A stretch of DNA of 64,000 bases from Pygmaiobacter massiliensis (GTDB lineage Bacteria > Bacillota > Clostridia > Oscillospirales > Ruminococcaceae). The DNA is taken from the NCBI GenBank assembly GCA_022778585.1, contig JALFTI010000004.1:1-64000 (forward strand), in the 5' to 3' direction. Below the pieces are notes generated by a model, which saw nothing but the letters and a program-made list of their open reading frames with translations, did not search any database and had not been told where the DNA came from. The position numbers were made by a program, and so were the translations under genes. Below, piece by piece: positions 1-8,675 of the stretch. Every line of letters starts with the position of its first letter. Within the stretch, counting starts at the first letter, position 1.

Positions 1-1
1 A

Positions 2-2056
2 TGGTTTGCTATGCAGCGTCACCCCGAAGCAGCCTGGTGTTATACTGACAGTGTGGGGTTTGAAGAACAGCAGTATCTGTGTAAGAGGGAGTTTTCTGCT
101 CAATTAATGAAACGGGAAAATCTCTTGACCTATTCGGCTGCCATCCGGAAAAAGGACTTGGAAGAGGTAGGCTGCTATATTGTGGAAAAGCAGCTGTACA
201 ACGAGGATTGGCGCACCTGGCTGAACCTACTCAGTGCACATAAAAAGCCTGTACATCTTTCGGGCTATTTGTTCTGGTATCGGCGGTTATCCAGTGGTAT
301 GCTTGCCAGTCTAAACAAAGATCCTGAAAAAAAGGCTTTTTGTGAGGCTATTATTGAACAAGCAGGCAAAACGGTGGATACTGCAGTGACGGCGATTGAA
401 TATCCACGGCCTAATTTGGGGGCAGAATTTACACCACCTTGGCGCATGCATGCTAAGCAGCAATTGCCCAAAGAAGAAGGCAAAAAACGGGTGCTAATGC
501 TTTTGCCTTGGTTGGAGATGGGAGGAGCCGACCAGTTTAACCTGGATCTGATTCGCACTTTGCCTCGAGAGTATGAGGTGAGCGTAATTACCACATTGCC
601 GGACCACAATCCCTGGAAGCAGCGGTTTTGCGAACTGACCGATGAGGTGTACTGCCTGGCAGATTTTTTAGACAGCTGTGATTATTCTGCTTTTATCAGT
701 TGGTATATTGAGTCTCGACAGATTGATCTGTTGTTGGTATCTAATTCTTACTATGGATATTACCTGCTTCCCTGGCTTCGCAGGCAATTTCCTCAGCTGG
801 CCATTATGGATTATGTGCATATGGAGGAATGGTATTACCGCAACGGCGGATATGCTCGGACCAGTGCAGCCTTGCAGGATGTAGTGGAATATACTGGCGT
901 TTGTAATGGTAAAACCCAGCGGGTCATGATCGAGCAGATGGGAAGAGCTGACGATACAGTGGAAACGGTTTATATCGGGGTGGATACTCGCCGCTATAAT
1001 CCGGATGTGGTGGAAGCAGGACAGGCATACCAGGCACTGGGCATTGACAAAAAGCGTCCAATTGTGCTGTTCCCTTGCCGGATGCATCCGCAAAAACGCC
1101 CGTTTTTGATGCTGGAGATTGCCAAAAGGTTGAAAGAGGCAAAAAGCAGTTTTGCTTTTGCAGTAGTTGGAGATGGTCCTCAGCTGGATGAAATGAAACA
1201 GTTTGTAAAGGAAAACAAACTGGAGGATACCGTTTATTTTGCTGGTGCACAAACTGATATGCGCCCGTGGTATAAAGACGCAGCGGTTACCCTGATCTGC
1301 TCCATCAATGAAGGGCTTTCGCTGACAGCCTATGAGTCGGCCAGTATGGGTGTGCCAATTATTACCAGCGATGTGGGAGGTCAGGCAGAATTGGTTGATT
1401 CGTCTATTGGACGGGTGGTGCCGATGCTGCAGGACCAGGCAACTCAACTGGATGCTCGCAGTTTTCCACAGGAAGAAGTGGAGAGCTATCTTGCTGCTTT
1501 TGCAGATCTTTTTTCAGATGCAAGCAAGTATGCGGCCACCTGTGCAGCCTGTCGTAAGCGGGTGCTGGAGGGCTTTTCTATTGAGTTGATGGGCCAGCGC
1601 ATGGCGGCAATTTTTGACCGCCTGCTTACCGATCCGGTGATTGCGGCCAAACGGGAACAAAAAGCGCGTTTATTGGATGCGCTGCCGGCCTTGACGGCGG
1701 ATTATACTGCCCTCTATCTGGAATATGAACGCCAGCAAAGTCGCGTGGATGAGACCTGGAAGGCTAAATGCTGGCTGGAAGAAAAGTTGAGCCAAGCTGA
1801 ACAGCAGTGTAAGGATTTGGAAGAAGTCTGGAAGGCTAAATGTTGGCTTGAAGAAAAACTAAAGCAGACGGAACAGCAATGTAAAGATCAGGATGAAGTT
1901 TGGAAAGCAAAATGCTGGTTTGAGGGACAGCTGGAACAATACAAAGAGCAGGCAGAGAAGGCGCAGATTCTGCAGGCAGAGTTAGACCGTATTCAATCCA
2001 TGCGCAGTTGGAGATTGATTAATCTGTATCACAGGCTGCGAGGAAGGAGAAACTGA
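2..2056 (+). CDS. Glycosyltransferase, GT2 remnant plus GT4 domain (5' partial)
   Basis: The reading frame is open to the left edge (Trp-Phe-Ala precede the first Met at 11), so the gene starts outside the window. The first 100 or so residues look like the end of a GT2-type glycosyltransferase (CYTD near the start, an EDW motif, a YRRL end). From about nt 485 a GT4 (GT-B fold) domain begins with a glycine-rich MGGADQF segment and carries the E-x7-E signature EGLSLTAYE followed by GVPIITSDVGG near nt 1305-1385. The C-terminus is a charged coiled coil with three 24-residue repeats and ends in a basic RSWRL-like tail seen in many surface-polysaccharide transferases. It probably adds sugars to a cell-surface glycan at the inner membrane face. 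The donor and acceptor sugars cannot be read from sequence. A pyruvyl transferase follows after 32 bp. Confidence 0.85.
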   Translation, partial: WFAMQRHPEAAWCYTDSVGFEEQQYLCKREFSAQLMKRENLLTYSAAIRKKDLEEVGCYIVEKQLYNEDWRTWLNLLSAHKKPVHLSGYLFWYRRLSSGMLASLNKDPEKKAFCEAIIEQAGKTVDTAVTAIEYPRPNLGAEFTPPWRMHAKQQLPKEEGKKRVLMLLPWLEMGGADQFNLDLIRTLPREYEVSVITTLPDHNPWKQRFCELTDEVYCLADFLDSCDYSAFISWYIESRQIDLLLVSNSYYGYYLLPWLRRQFPQLAIMDYVHMEEWYYRNGGYARTSAALQDVVEYTGVCNGKTQRVMIEQMGRADDTVETVYIGVDTRRYNPDVVEAGQAYQALGIDKKRPIVLFPCRMHPQKRPFLMLEIAKRLKEAKSSFAFAVVGDGPQLDEMKQFVKENKLEDTVYFAGAQTDMRPWYKDAAVTLICSINEGLSLTAYESASMGVPIITSDVGGQAELVDSSIGRVVPMLQDQATQLDARSFPQEEVESYLAAFADLFSDASKYAATCAACRKRVLEGFSIELMGQRMAAIFDRLLTDPVIAAKREQKARLLDALPALTADYTALYLEYERQQSRVDETWKAKCWLEEKLSQAEQQCKDLEEVWKAKCWLEEKLKQTEQQCKDQDEVWKAKCWFEGQLEQYKEQAEKAQILQAELDRIQSMRSWRLINLYHRLRGRRN
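1757..1972 (+). repeat. Three tandem 72-nt coiled-coil repeats
   Basis: Three in-frame units of exactly 72 nt start at 1757, 1829 and 1901. Each encodes 24 residues beginning WKAKCW and continuing with a Glu/Gln/Lys-rich helix. They form the C-terminal coiled coil of the glycosyltransferase. The DNA copies are similar but not identical. Confidence 0.85.
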
Positions 2057-2088
2057 TTGGCGAAGTCTATCTGAAGGGAGAAACAAAT

Positions 2089-3465
2089 ATGGAATATGGT
2101 CTGGTAGTCTTTAATCACACAGATAACCTGGGCGATGATATCCAGTCCTATGCGGCTATGCAGTTCCTTCCCAAAGTGGATCATCTGATTGACCGGGAAG
2201 CGATGGATGTATTTTGCCCCCAGTCAAAGGAATATGTGGCAGTAATTTTAAACGGCTGGTATATGCATGACAAATACAGCTGGCCGCCTTCTGCTTACCT
2301 TGTGCCTTTGTGCCTTTCTATGCATTTTACTCGATACGACCATTTGGGGATTGGAGAAAAATATCTGGAAGGTTTGGGAGCAGAATATCTGCGCAGGCAT
2401 GGCTCGGTGGGTTGCAGGGACGATGCAACCCTGCAGCTTATGCAGCAGAAAGATATTGACGCATGGTTTTCTGGCTGCTTAACCTTAACTTTGCCGTCTC
2501 GTGCAAAAAGTACCCCAAAACAGCCTTATTTGTGTATATGTGACCTGACAGAAAAACAGACTGCCCGTGCCGAAGAGTTAGCTGAAAGGGCAGGGCTTTC
2601 GGTGGTAAAAACCACGCATACAGTAGATTATTTTAAAGAGCCGAAAGATTGGACACAGCGGCAGCAGGCAGTGGAAACGGTGCTGGACACCTACCAGAAT
2701 GCAGTGTGTGTTATTACCAGCCGCCTGCACTGTGCTTTGCCCTGCTTAGCTATGCAGGTACCGGTATTGCTGCTGTATGATGAAGAACATTCTGATACTT
2801 TGCGGCTTGGCACCTATGCCAAGATGACGAACCATATGTCGGGAGAAGACTTCGTGTCGGGCGCAGGACAATATGATGTTTTAAATCCGCCACCAAATCC
2901 CACAGCTTACCTTACAATTCGAGAAGACTTGACAGCGCGTTGTCGAGCTTTTGTGGAAAAAACAGCACAACCAGATTTTTGTGCTGTTTTGCCCAAACAG
3001 GAATTTGAAGAGGGATGGCTCAAGCGAGTATTATGGCAAAAGCAGTTGCTTGCCCAGAGTGTGGATGACTATCGCAGCCGAGAAAATGAATATCGAACCT
3101 ATATCGCCCAGCTGCAAGAAGGGAATAAATGGGTGGAAGAGCATTATAATGGAGCCCTTAAGCAGCTGGATGAAATGCACAAGTGGGCTCAAACCCAGGA
3201 CGAAACCATCGAGTGGTTAAAAAAAGAGCTGGAGCAGGCGAAAAACTTTGCCGCAGCACTGCAGGATGAACAAAAGGAAAAGTTAACTGCAGTTCAAGAG
3301 AGATTGCAGCAGGCGGAAAATGCCAAAAGACAGCTTGCAGAAAAAGTTGCGCAGCAAAACGATCATATCCAGCAGCAGGAGAAAGCACAAAGGCATCCGG
3401 TTCGCTTTTGGGGGCATAGGGTCTTGCAGAGGGTAGAAAAATGGACAGGCGGCAAAAGGTCATGA
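2089..3465 (+). CDS. Polysaccharide pyruvyl transferase family protein
   Basis: 458 residues. The N-terminal part matches the polysaccharide pyruvyl transferase family (CsaB/WcaK type): NLGDDIQSYAA near residue 13, and the late core motif VITSRLHCALPCLAMQVPV near residue 208, where the family has a conserved S-R-x-H. Such enzymes transfer pyruvate from phosphoenolpyruvate to a glycan sugar, often to make a ketal that anchors surface proteins. Some relatives act as glycosyltransferases. Residues from about 310 to 440 form a long Gln/Glu/Lys coiled coil, an extension not needed for catalysis, and the preceding glycosyltransferase has one too. It sits 32 bp after that gene and overlaps the next one in an ATGA stop-start, so the three are probably one operon. 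Confidence 0.8.
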   Translation: MEYGLVVFNHTDNLGDDIQSYAAMQFLPKVDHLIDREAMDVFCPQSKEYVAVILNGWYMHDKYSWPPSAYLVPLCLSMHFTRYDHLGIGEKYLEGLGAEYLRRHGSVGCRDDATLQLMQQKDIDAWFSGCLTLTLPSRAKSTPKQPYLCICDLTEKQTARAEELAERAGLSVVKTTHTVDYFKEPKDWTQRQQAVETVLDTYQNAVCVITSRLHCALPCLAMQVPVLLLYDEEHSDTLRLGTYAKMTNHMSGEDFVSGAGQYDVLNPPPNPTAYLTIREDLTARCRAFVEKTAQPDFCAVLPKQEFEEGWLKRVLWQKQLLAQSVDDYRSRENEYRTYIAQLQEGNKWVEEHYNGALKQLDEMHKWAQTQDETIEWLKKELEQAKNFAAALQDEQKEKLTAVQERLQQAENAKRQLAEKVAQQNDHIQQQEKAQRHPVRFWGHRVLQRVEKWTGGKRS

Positions 3466-5267
3466 TGCAAAAGATCGGAAGGTGTGCGGGGGCGAACAGC
3501 AGCAGATTAAAAAATAGTTGGCCGTTAGGGCTGGCTGTCATCTGCACGGTATTTCCTTTCTTGCTGGCCCCGCTTCCCTACGCAATCAGCGATGACTATC
3601 TCCTAAATTATATTGCAAATGGCTCGCTTGGGGCGGAATATACAGAATATTTAATTTATGTGAATATCTTGGTCGGCTTGCTTTTGAAGGGGCTCTACGC
3701 TCTTACATCGGCGGTCAACTGGTATGCAGCTGTTTTTGTTTTCGTTTTGGTTGCATCATTTGCCGTGTTTTATCAGTGTATTTGGCAGCAAACCCAAAAT
3801 ATCTGGTTTGTTGCTCTATGCGGCATTGTCAATTTGTGCATTCCGCTGTACTTTACCTTTACAGTAGTGGGCGGTCTGGCGTGTGCAGCTGGCTACTGTG
3901 CCATGATAGTCCTGTGCCAAAACCCAGAATCGCGTTTTTTGCACTGGCTGGCGGCAGTGGCGTTGGTATGGATAGGCGGAGCGCTGCGGGTGTCGATGCT
4001 GTTGCCGATGTTTTTGGTAGCGTCCCCTCTCTTGCTGGAGTGCTGGCTAAGAATTTCTGAACAGCCTGAAAATAGACTGTTTGAGTGCGCAGCAGCAGGA
4101 TGTTTGGTGTTGGGGTTATTGTTGACCGATACAAAGTGGATGCCGGCAATGGGACTTTGTGCGGTAGCAGCAGTTTGGATGAGTGGTCGCTGCAGCGCAG
4201 AGATACGCCGCTTGGTGCGGTGGGTTGCGCTTCTTGTGCTGCTAATCTGGATAAGCCGTTTAATTGATGTTTGGGCTTATGGAAACGGCGTATGGGGGGG
4301 ATTTTTGGACTATACTTCCGCGCGTAGCGGTGTGGTGGACCATCCGTTTTTATCTTATTCTTCCCATAGGGAAGATTTTGCAGCGCTTGGTTTGAGCGAA
4401 AATGACTATGCGTGTGTTCAAGCCTGGACATTTTGCGATAAGACAGTTTTTTCCGAACAGTTGCTGCGGCGTTTGGCCGCAATATCTTCTGTTTCTGAAA
4501 GATACCTGCTCAATCCGGTGCAGCTTTGGGATTCCATATTGGCGCAGCCGGCGGCCCAGGGCGTTTTGGCGTTGATTGGCGCAGGCACTTTGTGGGCTTT
4601 GCTGGTGGCCAAACCCGGAAAAAAACGATATGTGTTGCTGGAGGCCTTTTGTCTGTTGGGGCTTATGCTGTTTCTCCTGGTGCGCCAGCGCTTTGTGGAG
4701 CGAGTATATGTTCCCATTTTGGTGGCGGGCCTGGTAGGGATGCTTTGCCTGGGGGAGAAAAGGAAAGATTGCTGTGGCAGGATATTTTGTATAATGGCGC
4801 TCTGCGGAATGTTGATTTTGTGCAGCTGGAATGCAGAGCAGGTGATCCGCCGCATTGGGGCGCAAACCCAGCAAAGAGAAAATCTCCGTCCTGTGGCCGC
4901 ATATTTAAAGCAGCAGCCAGATACGCTATTTGCAATACAAACTCAACTATATAATGCTTTATATTATGACGGTGTAGCAGCATTTTCCGTGAAACAGACG
5001 GATGTATTTGAAAATGTTATAAAATTGGGCAGTGGAGACTCTTTTAGCGGGCGTTATTATAAGCAATTGGAACAGTTTTCCATCCAAAGTCCAGATAAAC
5101 TGATGCAGGATTTGGCCTATCAGCAGAACCTGCGGTATGTTGCATGGGATGATGGGTTGTTAACCACCTTTTTGCAAGAGCATGTGGGACAAGTAGAGTG
5201 CATTGCGGAATATCAGCAAAATGGTGTTTTTGTTTATCGTTATAAATTAGTCGATTTTGTCAACTGA
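3462..5267 (+). CDS. Multi-spanning membrane protein, GT-C-like, unknown function
   Basis: 601 residues from the ATG that overlaps the previous stop codon (ATGA at 3462-3465). An in-frame ATG at 3441 is possible, but the overlap suggests translational coupling. At least ten hydrophobic segments are followed by a soluble C-terminal part of about 120 residues. An Asp-Asp pair (SDDY) after the first membrane segment resembles the acidic loop motif of GT-C polyprenyl-phosphate-sugar transferases. A loop segment FLDYTSARSG followed by a charged stretch has a counterpart in the membrane protein at 8676-10454. With a glycosyltransferase and a pyruvyl transferase upstream, a role in decorating or exporting a surface glycan is a reasonable inference. 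I do not recognise a named family. Confidence 0.75.
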   Translation: MMQKIGRCAGANSSRLKNSWPLGLAVICTVFPFLLAPLPYAISDDYLLNYIANGSLGAEYTEYLIYVNILVGLLLKGLYALTSAVNWYAAVFVFVLVASFAVFYQCIWQQTQNIWFVALCGIVNLCIPLYFTFTVVGGLACAAGYCAMIVLCQNPESRFLHWLAAVALVWIGGALRVSMLLPMFLVASPLLLECWLRISEQPENRLFECAAAGCLVLGLLLTDTKWMPAMGLCAVAAVWMSGRCSAEIRRLVRWVALLVLLIWISRLIDVWAYGNGVWGGFLDYTSARSGVVDHPFLSYSSHREDFAALGLSENDYACVQAWTFCDKTVFSEQLLRRLAAISSVSERYLLNPVQLWDSILAQPAAQGVLALIGAGTLWALLVAKPGKKRYVLLEAFCLLGLMLFLLVRQRFVERVYVPILVAGLVGMLCLGEKRKDCCGRIFCIMALCGMLILCSWNAEQVIRRIGAQTQQRENLRPVAAYLKQQPDTLFAIQTQLYNALYYDGVAAFSVKQTDVFENVIKLGSGDSFSGRYYKQLEQFSIQSPDKLMQDLAYQQNLRYVAWDDGLLTTFLQEHVGQVECIAEYQQNGVFVYRYKLVDFVN

Positions 5268-5283
5268 ACAAAGGAGTAATAAA

Positions 5284-8200
5284 ATGAAAAGGGTATGGTC
5301 CTTGTGTTTGGCCCTGTTGCTATTAGTGCAGATGGGGTTGCCGGTATTTGCAGATGCCGGTTTAGCAGGACAAAATTCTGCGACTGGGCAGTTGGATCCT
5401 TCTGCTGTATATTTGGAGAAGGAAAATCCTGATGTGGGTTTGGCAAATTTGGAAAGTTTACCTTCCGACTCTGGAAGTACTCCTGTGAATTCTACCGTTG
5501 CTTCGGACGATTCGAGCAGCACGCCAGCGGGTTCGGGTGTTGTTGCTGATGATTCGAACAGCACGCCAGTAAATTCAGGCTCTGTTCCCGATGACTCGAA
5601 CAGTACGCCAGTAGATTCAGGCTCTGTTCCCGATAACTCGAACAGTACACCAGTAGATTCGGATGCTGTTGCCGATGATTCGAACAGCACACCAGTAAAT
5701 TCAGGCTCTGTTCCCGATGATTCAAACAGTACGCCAGTGGATTCGGACGCTGTTCTCGATGGTTCGAATAGTGTACCAATGAATTCCAATGAAGAAGAGG
5801 ACAATGCGGTAGAGCTGCTGCAGCAGAAGGCCGAAGGTTATGCCACAGAAAATGGTGTTCTGTATTATTATTTAGCCAATGGCAAGAAGGCCACAGGTTG
5901 GTTTGATAATTTGAATGGAGCGCGTTGCTATGCGAATTCAGATGGCAGCATTGTGGCCCAGTTGGTACACCACAACGGATATACTTATGTAGTGAATTCT
6001 TACGGTGTTAAGCAAACCAATGGATATGTGGACGCTGTGGATGGCAATCGTTATTATGCATATGGCTGGGGCGGCGTTGTAACAGAGAAAGGTTGGTTTA
6101 CCCGAGAGGACGGTGCCCGTTGCTATGCTGGCGAGGGCGGCGCAATTAAAGCGCAGCTTGTACACCACAACGGATATACTTATGTAGTGGATGCTCACGG
6201 TGTAAAGCAGACAAATGGATATGTGAATGCTGTAGATGGCAACCGTTACTACGCATATGGCTGGGGCGGTGTCGTGACCGAAAAGGGTTGGTTTACGCGA
6301 GAGGATGGCGCCCGCTGCTATGCTGGCGAGGGCGGCGCAATTAAGGCGCAGCTTGTACACCACAACGGATATACTTATGTAGTGGATGCTTACGGTGTAA
6401 AGCAGACAAATGGATATGTGAATGCTGTGGATGGTAACCGTTACTACGCATATAGCTGGGGTGGTGTCGTGACCGAAAAGGGTTGGTTTACCCGAGAGGA
6501 CGGTGCCCGCTGCTATGCTGGTAAAGGCGGCGTGATTAAAGCCCAGTGGGTAGAAAATGGTCCCTATATCTACTATGTGAACAGTGATGGCGTGAAACAG
6601 ACCGGTTATTTTACTGCAGCCGACGGTAACCTCTACTATGCATATAGTTGGGGCGGTGCCATTACCACGAAAGGTTGGTTTGACCGGGAGGACGGTGCTC
6701 GCTGCTACGCTGGAGATCACGGTGTGATCAAAGCGGGAATGGTGAACCATAACGGATATACTTATATTGTAAATGCGGAAGGTGTAAAACAAGTTGGTTT
6801 GATTTCCATGAAGGACAGCGGTGGGAGAACCTGCTATTATTATGCCTCTTCGCAGGGAATTTTACTGACTGGTTGGCAAACCATCAATAACAATCGTTAC
6901 TATTTTTATCCGGCTGATCATGCCAAGGCTTACCAGGCCGCAGTGGGCACCGTTACTATTAATGGTGTGCAGTATATATTCGGTGCGGATGGGAAATTGA
7001 AGGTTGGCGGAGATGTAAAATGTATAGATGTTTCTGCTCATCAGGGATATATTGATTGGGAAGCCGTTCGTTCTAGTGGTGTGGAGTATGCTATTATTCG
7101 TGCCATTACCTGGTCCGGCGGCAGCAATGGTTGCTGGGTGGAAGATGCTTTCTTTGATTACAATGTAAAGCATGCCAAGGCAGCGGGCATCAAGGTTGGT
7201 GCTTATATTTACACTTATGCGTTCAGTGAGCAGGAAGTGAGGGAAGAGGTAGCGGTATTTTTGCAGGCCGCGAACCGTTTGAAATCGGAAGGGTATACAA
7301 TGGACCTACCGGTTTTTGTGGATTATGAATATCCTCCCATTTTGACCACCGTGACGGATAAAACAGCACGCACCAACCTTCTGCGGTATGAAATGGTTCT
7401 TTTGGACCAGGCCGGGTATTATCCTGGTATGTATATGAGCACTAGCTGGGCTCAAACCCATGTGGATGCCCCTTTGCTGCAGGCGGAAGGGTATGATTTA
7501 TGGATTGCCGACTATCGTGTCTATAACGGTTATGGGGACTCGGTAGTTATGTGGCAGTATTCTTCCACCGGTTCGGTTCCGGGAATTAGTGGCAATGTGG
7601 ATTTAAACTATATCTATAAGGATTATAGTAATCTGATCCATGGCAGCAACAACGATACAGCGACCGAAAGCAAGTGGACGGTTTATGACCAGGGAACAGG
7701 AAAAAATGTGACCGATCATATGGAAAATATTTTGGCAGCTATTGTCAATAATGAAGTGGGCGGCACCTTCCTGACCGGTGGGGATCGCACAAAGCTTTAC
7801 CAGGCACAGGCGGTGGCGGCACATTCCTGGCTACTGTATCAATATGAAAATTCGAATACCATTCCATCGGTCAAGCTTAACTACTCCGGCAATTACAATA
7901 CAGTCAAAACTGCTATTGCACCGGTGCTGAACAAGGTATTGTACTATGATGGACGGGCGGCCAATACAGTTTATACTTCCTGCAACAACGGACAAACCAA
8001 TTCGTCGAAAGACTATTGGGGTTCGAATTTGGCTTATCTTACCAATGTTTCTAGTCCTTATGACCTGACCTTGTTGCAGAAATATCCTAATACAGGATTG
8101 GTGAATTACCAGAACAAGAAGCTGACAGTAACCCGTGAGCGGATGCTGCAAAGTATGAGGGAACTGTTTGGCGCAAACTTCAGTACGACCTTGCCCGAGT

Positions 8201-8496
8201 CGGAATGGATTAAAATTACAAGCCGCTCTTCTGCAGGGTATGTCACAGGGGTAATGGTCTGTGGACAGAAGGTAGATATAGACAAATTCTATGAAATTGT
8301 CTATGGTTGCTATTCGCCCGCGTTTAATTTTACCTATTCCTCTTCCTCAAAGACCTGGACTTTTACCTCCAGCGGCAACGGCCATTGTGTAGGCATGAGC
8401 CAATATGGCGCAATGGGAATGATTGCGGATGGCAGTTCGTATCCGGATGTGTTGGCGCACTATTATCCTGGAACTACATTGGTAACAGTGATGTAA
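5284..8496 (+). CDS. Secreted GH25 muramidase fused to SpoIID/LytB domain, with wall-binding repeats
   Basis: 1070 residues from ATG 5284, which has AAGGAG 8 nt upstream and begins a signal peptide (basic start, Leu-rich core, LPVFA-type cleavage site near residue 24). In order: a Ser/Asp/Asn/Thr/Pro spacer of 14-residue repeats (about 75-172); Tyr/Trp/Gly-rich wall-binding repeats like choline-binding modules (about 185-570); a GH25 lysozyme domain (about 577-775) with DVSAHQG and the VDYEY acidic strand; and a SpoIID/LytB domain (about 800-1070) with a Glu at residue 824 in NNEVGG and the C-terminal motif GHCVGMSQYGA. GH25 enzymes cut muramic acid-glucosamine links. SpoIID is a lytic transglycosylase. 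The protein therefore joins two glycan-strand-cutting activities. It sits beside surface-glycan genes and ends at a strong terminator. Confidence 0.9.
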   Translation: MKRVWSLCLALLLLVQMGLPVFADAGLAGQNSATGQLDPSAVYLEKENPDVGLANLESLPSDSGSTPVNSTVASDDSSSTPAGSGVVADDSNSTPVNSGSVPDDSNSTPVDSGSVPDNSNSTPVDSDAVADDSNSTPVNSGSVPDDSNSTPVDSDAVLDGSNSVPMNSNEEEDNAVELLQQKAEGYATENGVLYYYLANGKKATGWFDNLNGARCYANSDGSIVAQLVHHNGYTYVVNSYGVKQTNGYVDAVDGNRYYAYGWGGVVTEKGWFTREDGARCYAGEGGAIKAQLVHHNGYTYVVDAHGVKQTNGYVNAVDGNRYYAYGWGGVVTEKGWFTREDGARCYAGEGGAIKAQLVHHNGYTYVVDAYGVKQTNGYVNAVDGNRYYAYSWGGVVTEKGWFTREDGARCYAGKGGVIKAQWVENGPYIYYVNSDGVKQTGYFTAADGNLYYAYSWGGAITTKGWFDREDGARCYAGDHGVIKAGMVNHNGYTYIVNAEGVKQVGLISMKDSGGRTCYYYASSQGILLTGWQTINNNRYYFYPADHAKAYQAAVGTVTINGVQYIFGADGKLKVGGDVKCIDVSAHQGYIDWEAVRSSGVEYAIIRAITWSGGSNGCWVEDAFFDYNVKHAKAAGIKVGAYIYTYAFSEQEVREEVAVFLQAANRLKSEGYTMDLPVFVDYEYPPILTTVTDKTARTNLLRYEMVLLDQAGYYPGMYMSTSWAQTHVDAPLLQAEGYDLWIADYRVYNGYGDSVVMWQYSSTGSVPGISGNVDLNYIYKDYSNLIHGSNNDTATESKWTVYDQGTGKNVTDHMENILAAIVNNEVGGTFLTGGDRTKLYQAQAVAAHSWLLYQYENSNTIPSVKLNYSGNYNTVKTAIAPVLNKVLYYDGRAANTVYTSCNNGQTNSSKDYWGSNLAYLTNVSSPYDLTLLQKYPNTGLVNYQNKKLTVTRERMLQSMRELFGANFSTTLPESEWIKITSRSSAGYVTGVMVCGQKVDIDKFYEIVYGCYSPAFNFTYSSSSKTWTFTSSGNGHCVGMSQYGAMGMIADGSSYPDVLAHYYPGTTLVTVM
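5506..5799 (+). repeat. Seven 42-nt low-complexity units (Ser/Asp/Asn spacer)
   Basis: Seven 14-residue units of the form DDSNSTPVNSGSVP run in tandem, giving an acidic, Ser/Thr-rich linker between the signal peptide and the wall-binding repeats. Units 2 and 5 are almost identical, which points to recent unit exchange. Confidence 0.85.
6022..6795 (+). repeat. Tandem 195-nt wall-binding repeats
   Basis: Units begin at 6022, 6217 and 6412, exactly 195 nt apart, followed by a diverged, slightly shorter unit from 6604. Each encodes about 65 residues with GYV-AVDGNRYYAY, GWFTREDGARCYAG and GYTYVV blocks, the aromatic/glycine pattern of choline-binding-type wall modules. The first three units are nearly identical at DNA level and could recombine. 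Confidence 0.9.
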
Positions 8497-8527
8497 GTAG
8501 TATTAGGCAAAATATTTAGAAAACCTG

Positions 8528-8563
8528 TAAAAAAGAGCGGTGCTGCAGCACCGCTCTTTTTTA
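8528..8563. terminator. Bidirectional Rho-independent terminator
   Basis: A perfect 36-nt palindrome has a GC-rich core (GAGCGGTGCTG and its complement) flanked by A and T runs. It lies between convergent genes and can serve both strands. Confidence 0.9.
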
Positions 8564-8675
8564 GTTGATTTTTAAAGCTAAAATACAGGTACGGAAGACA
8601 AAATATTTTTCGTTTGTATTCTAAACATTGTTAGCCTGCGGTTAGATAAAAAGGTTAAAGGCTGCCAAATAGAAA

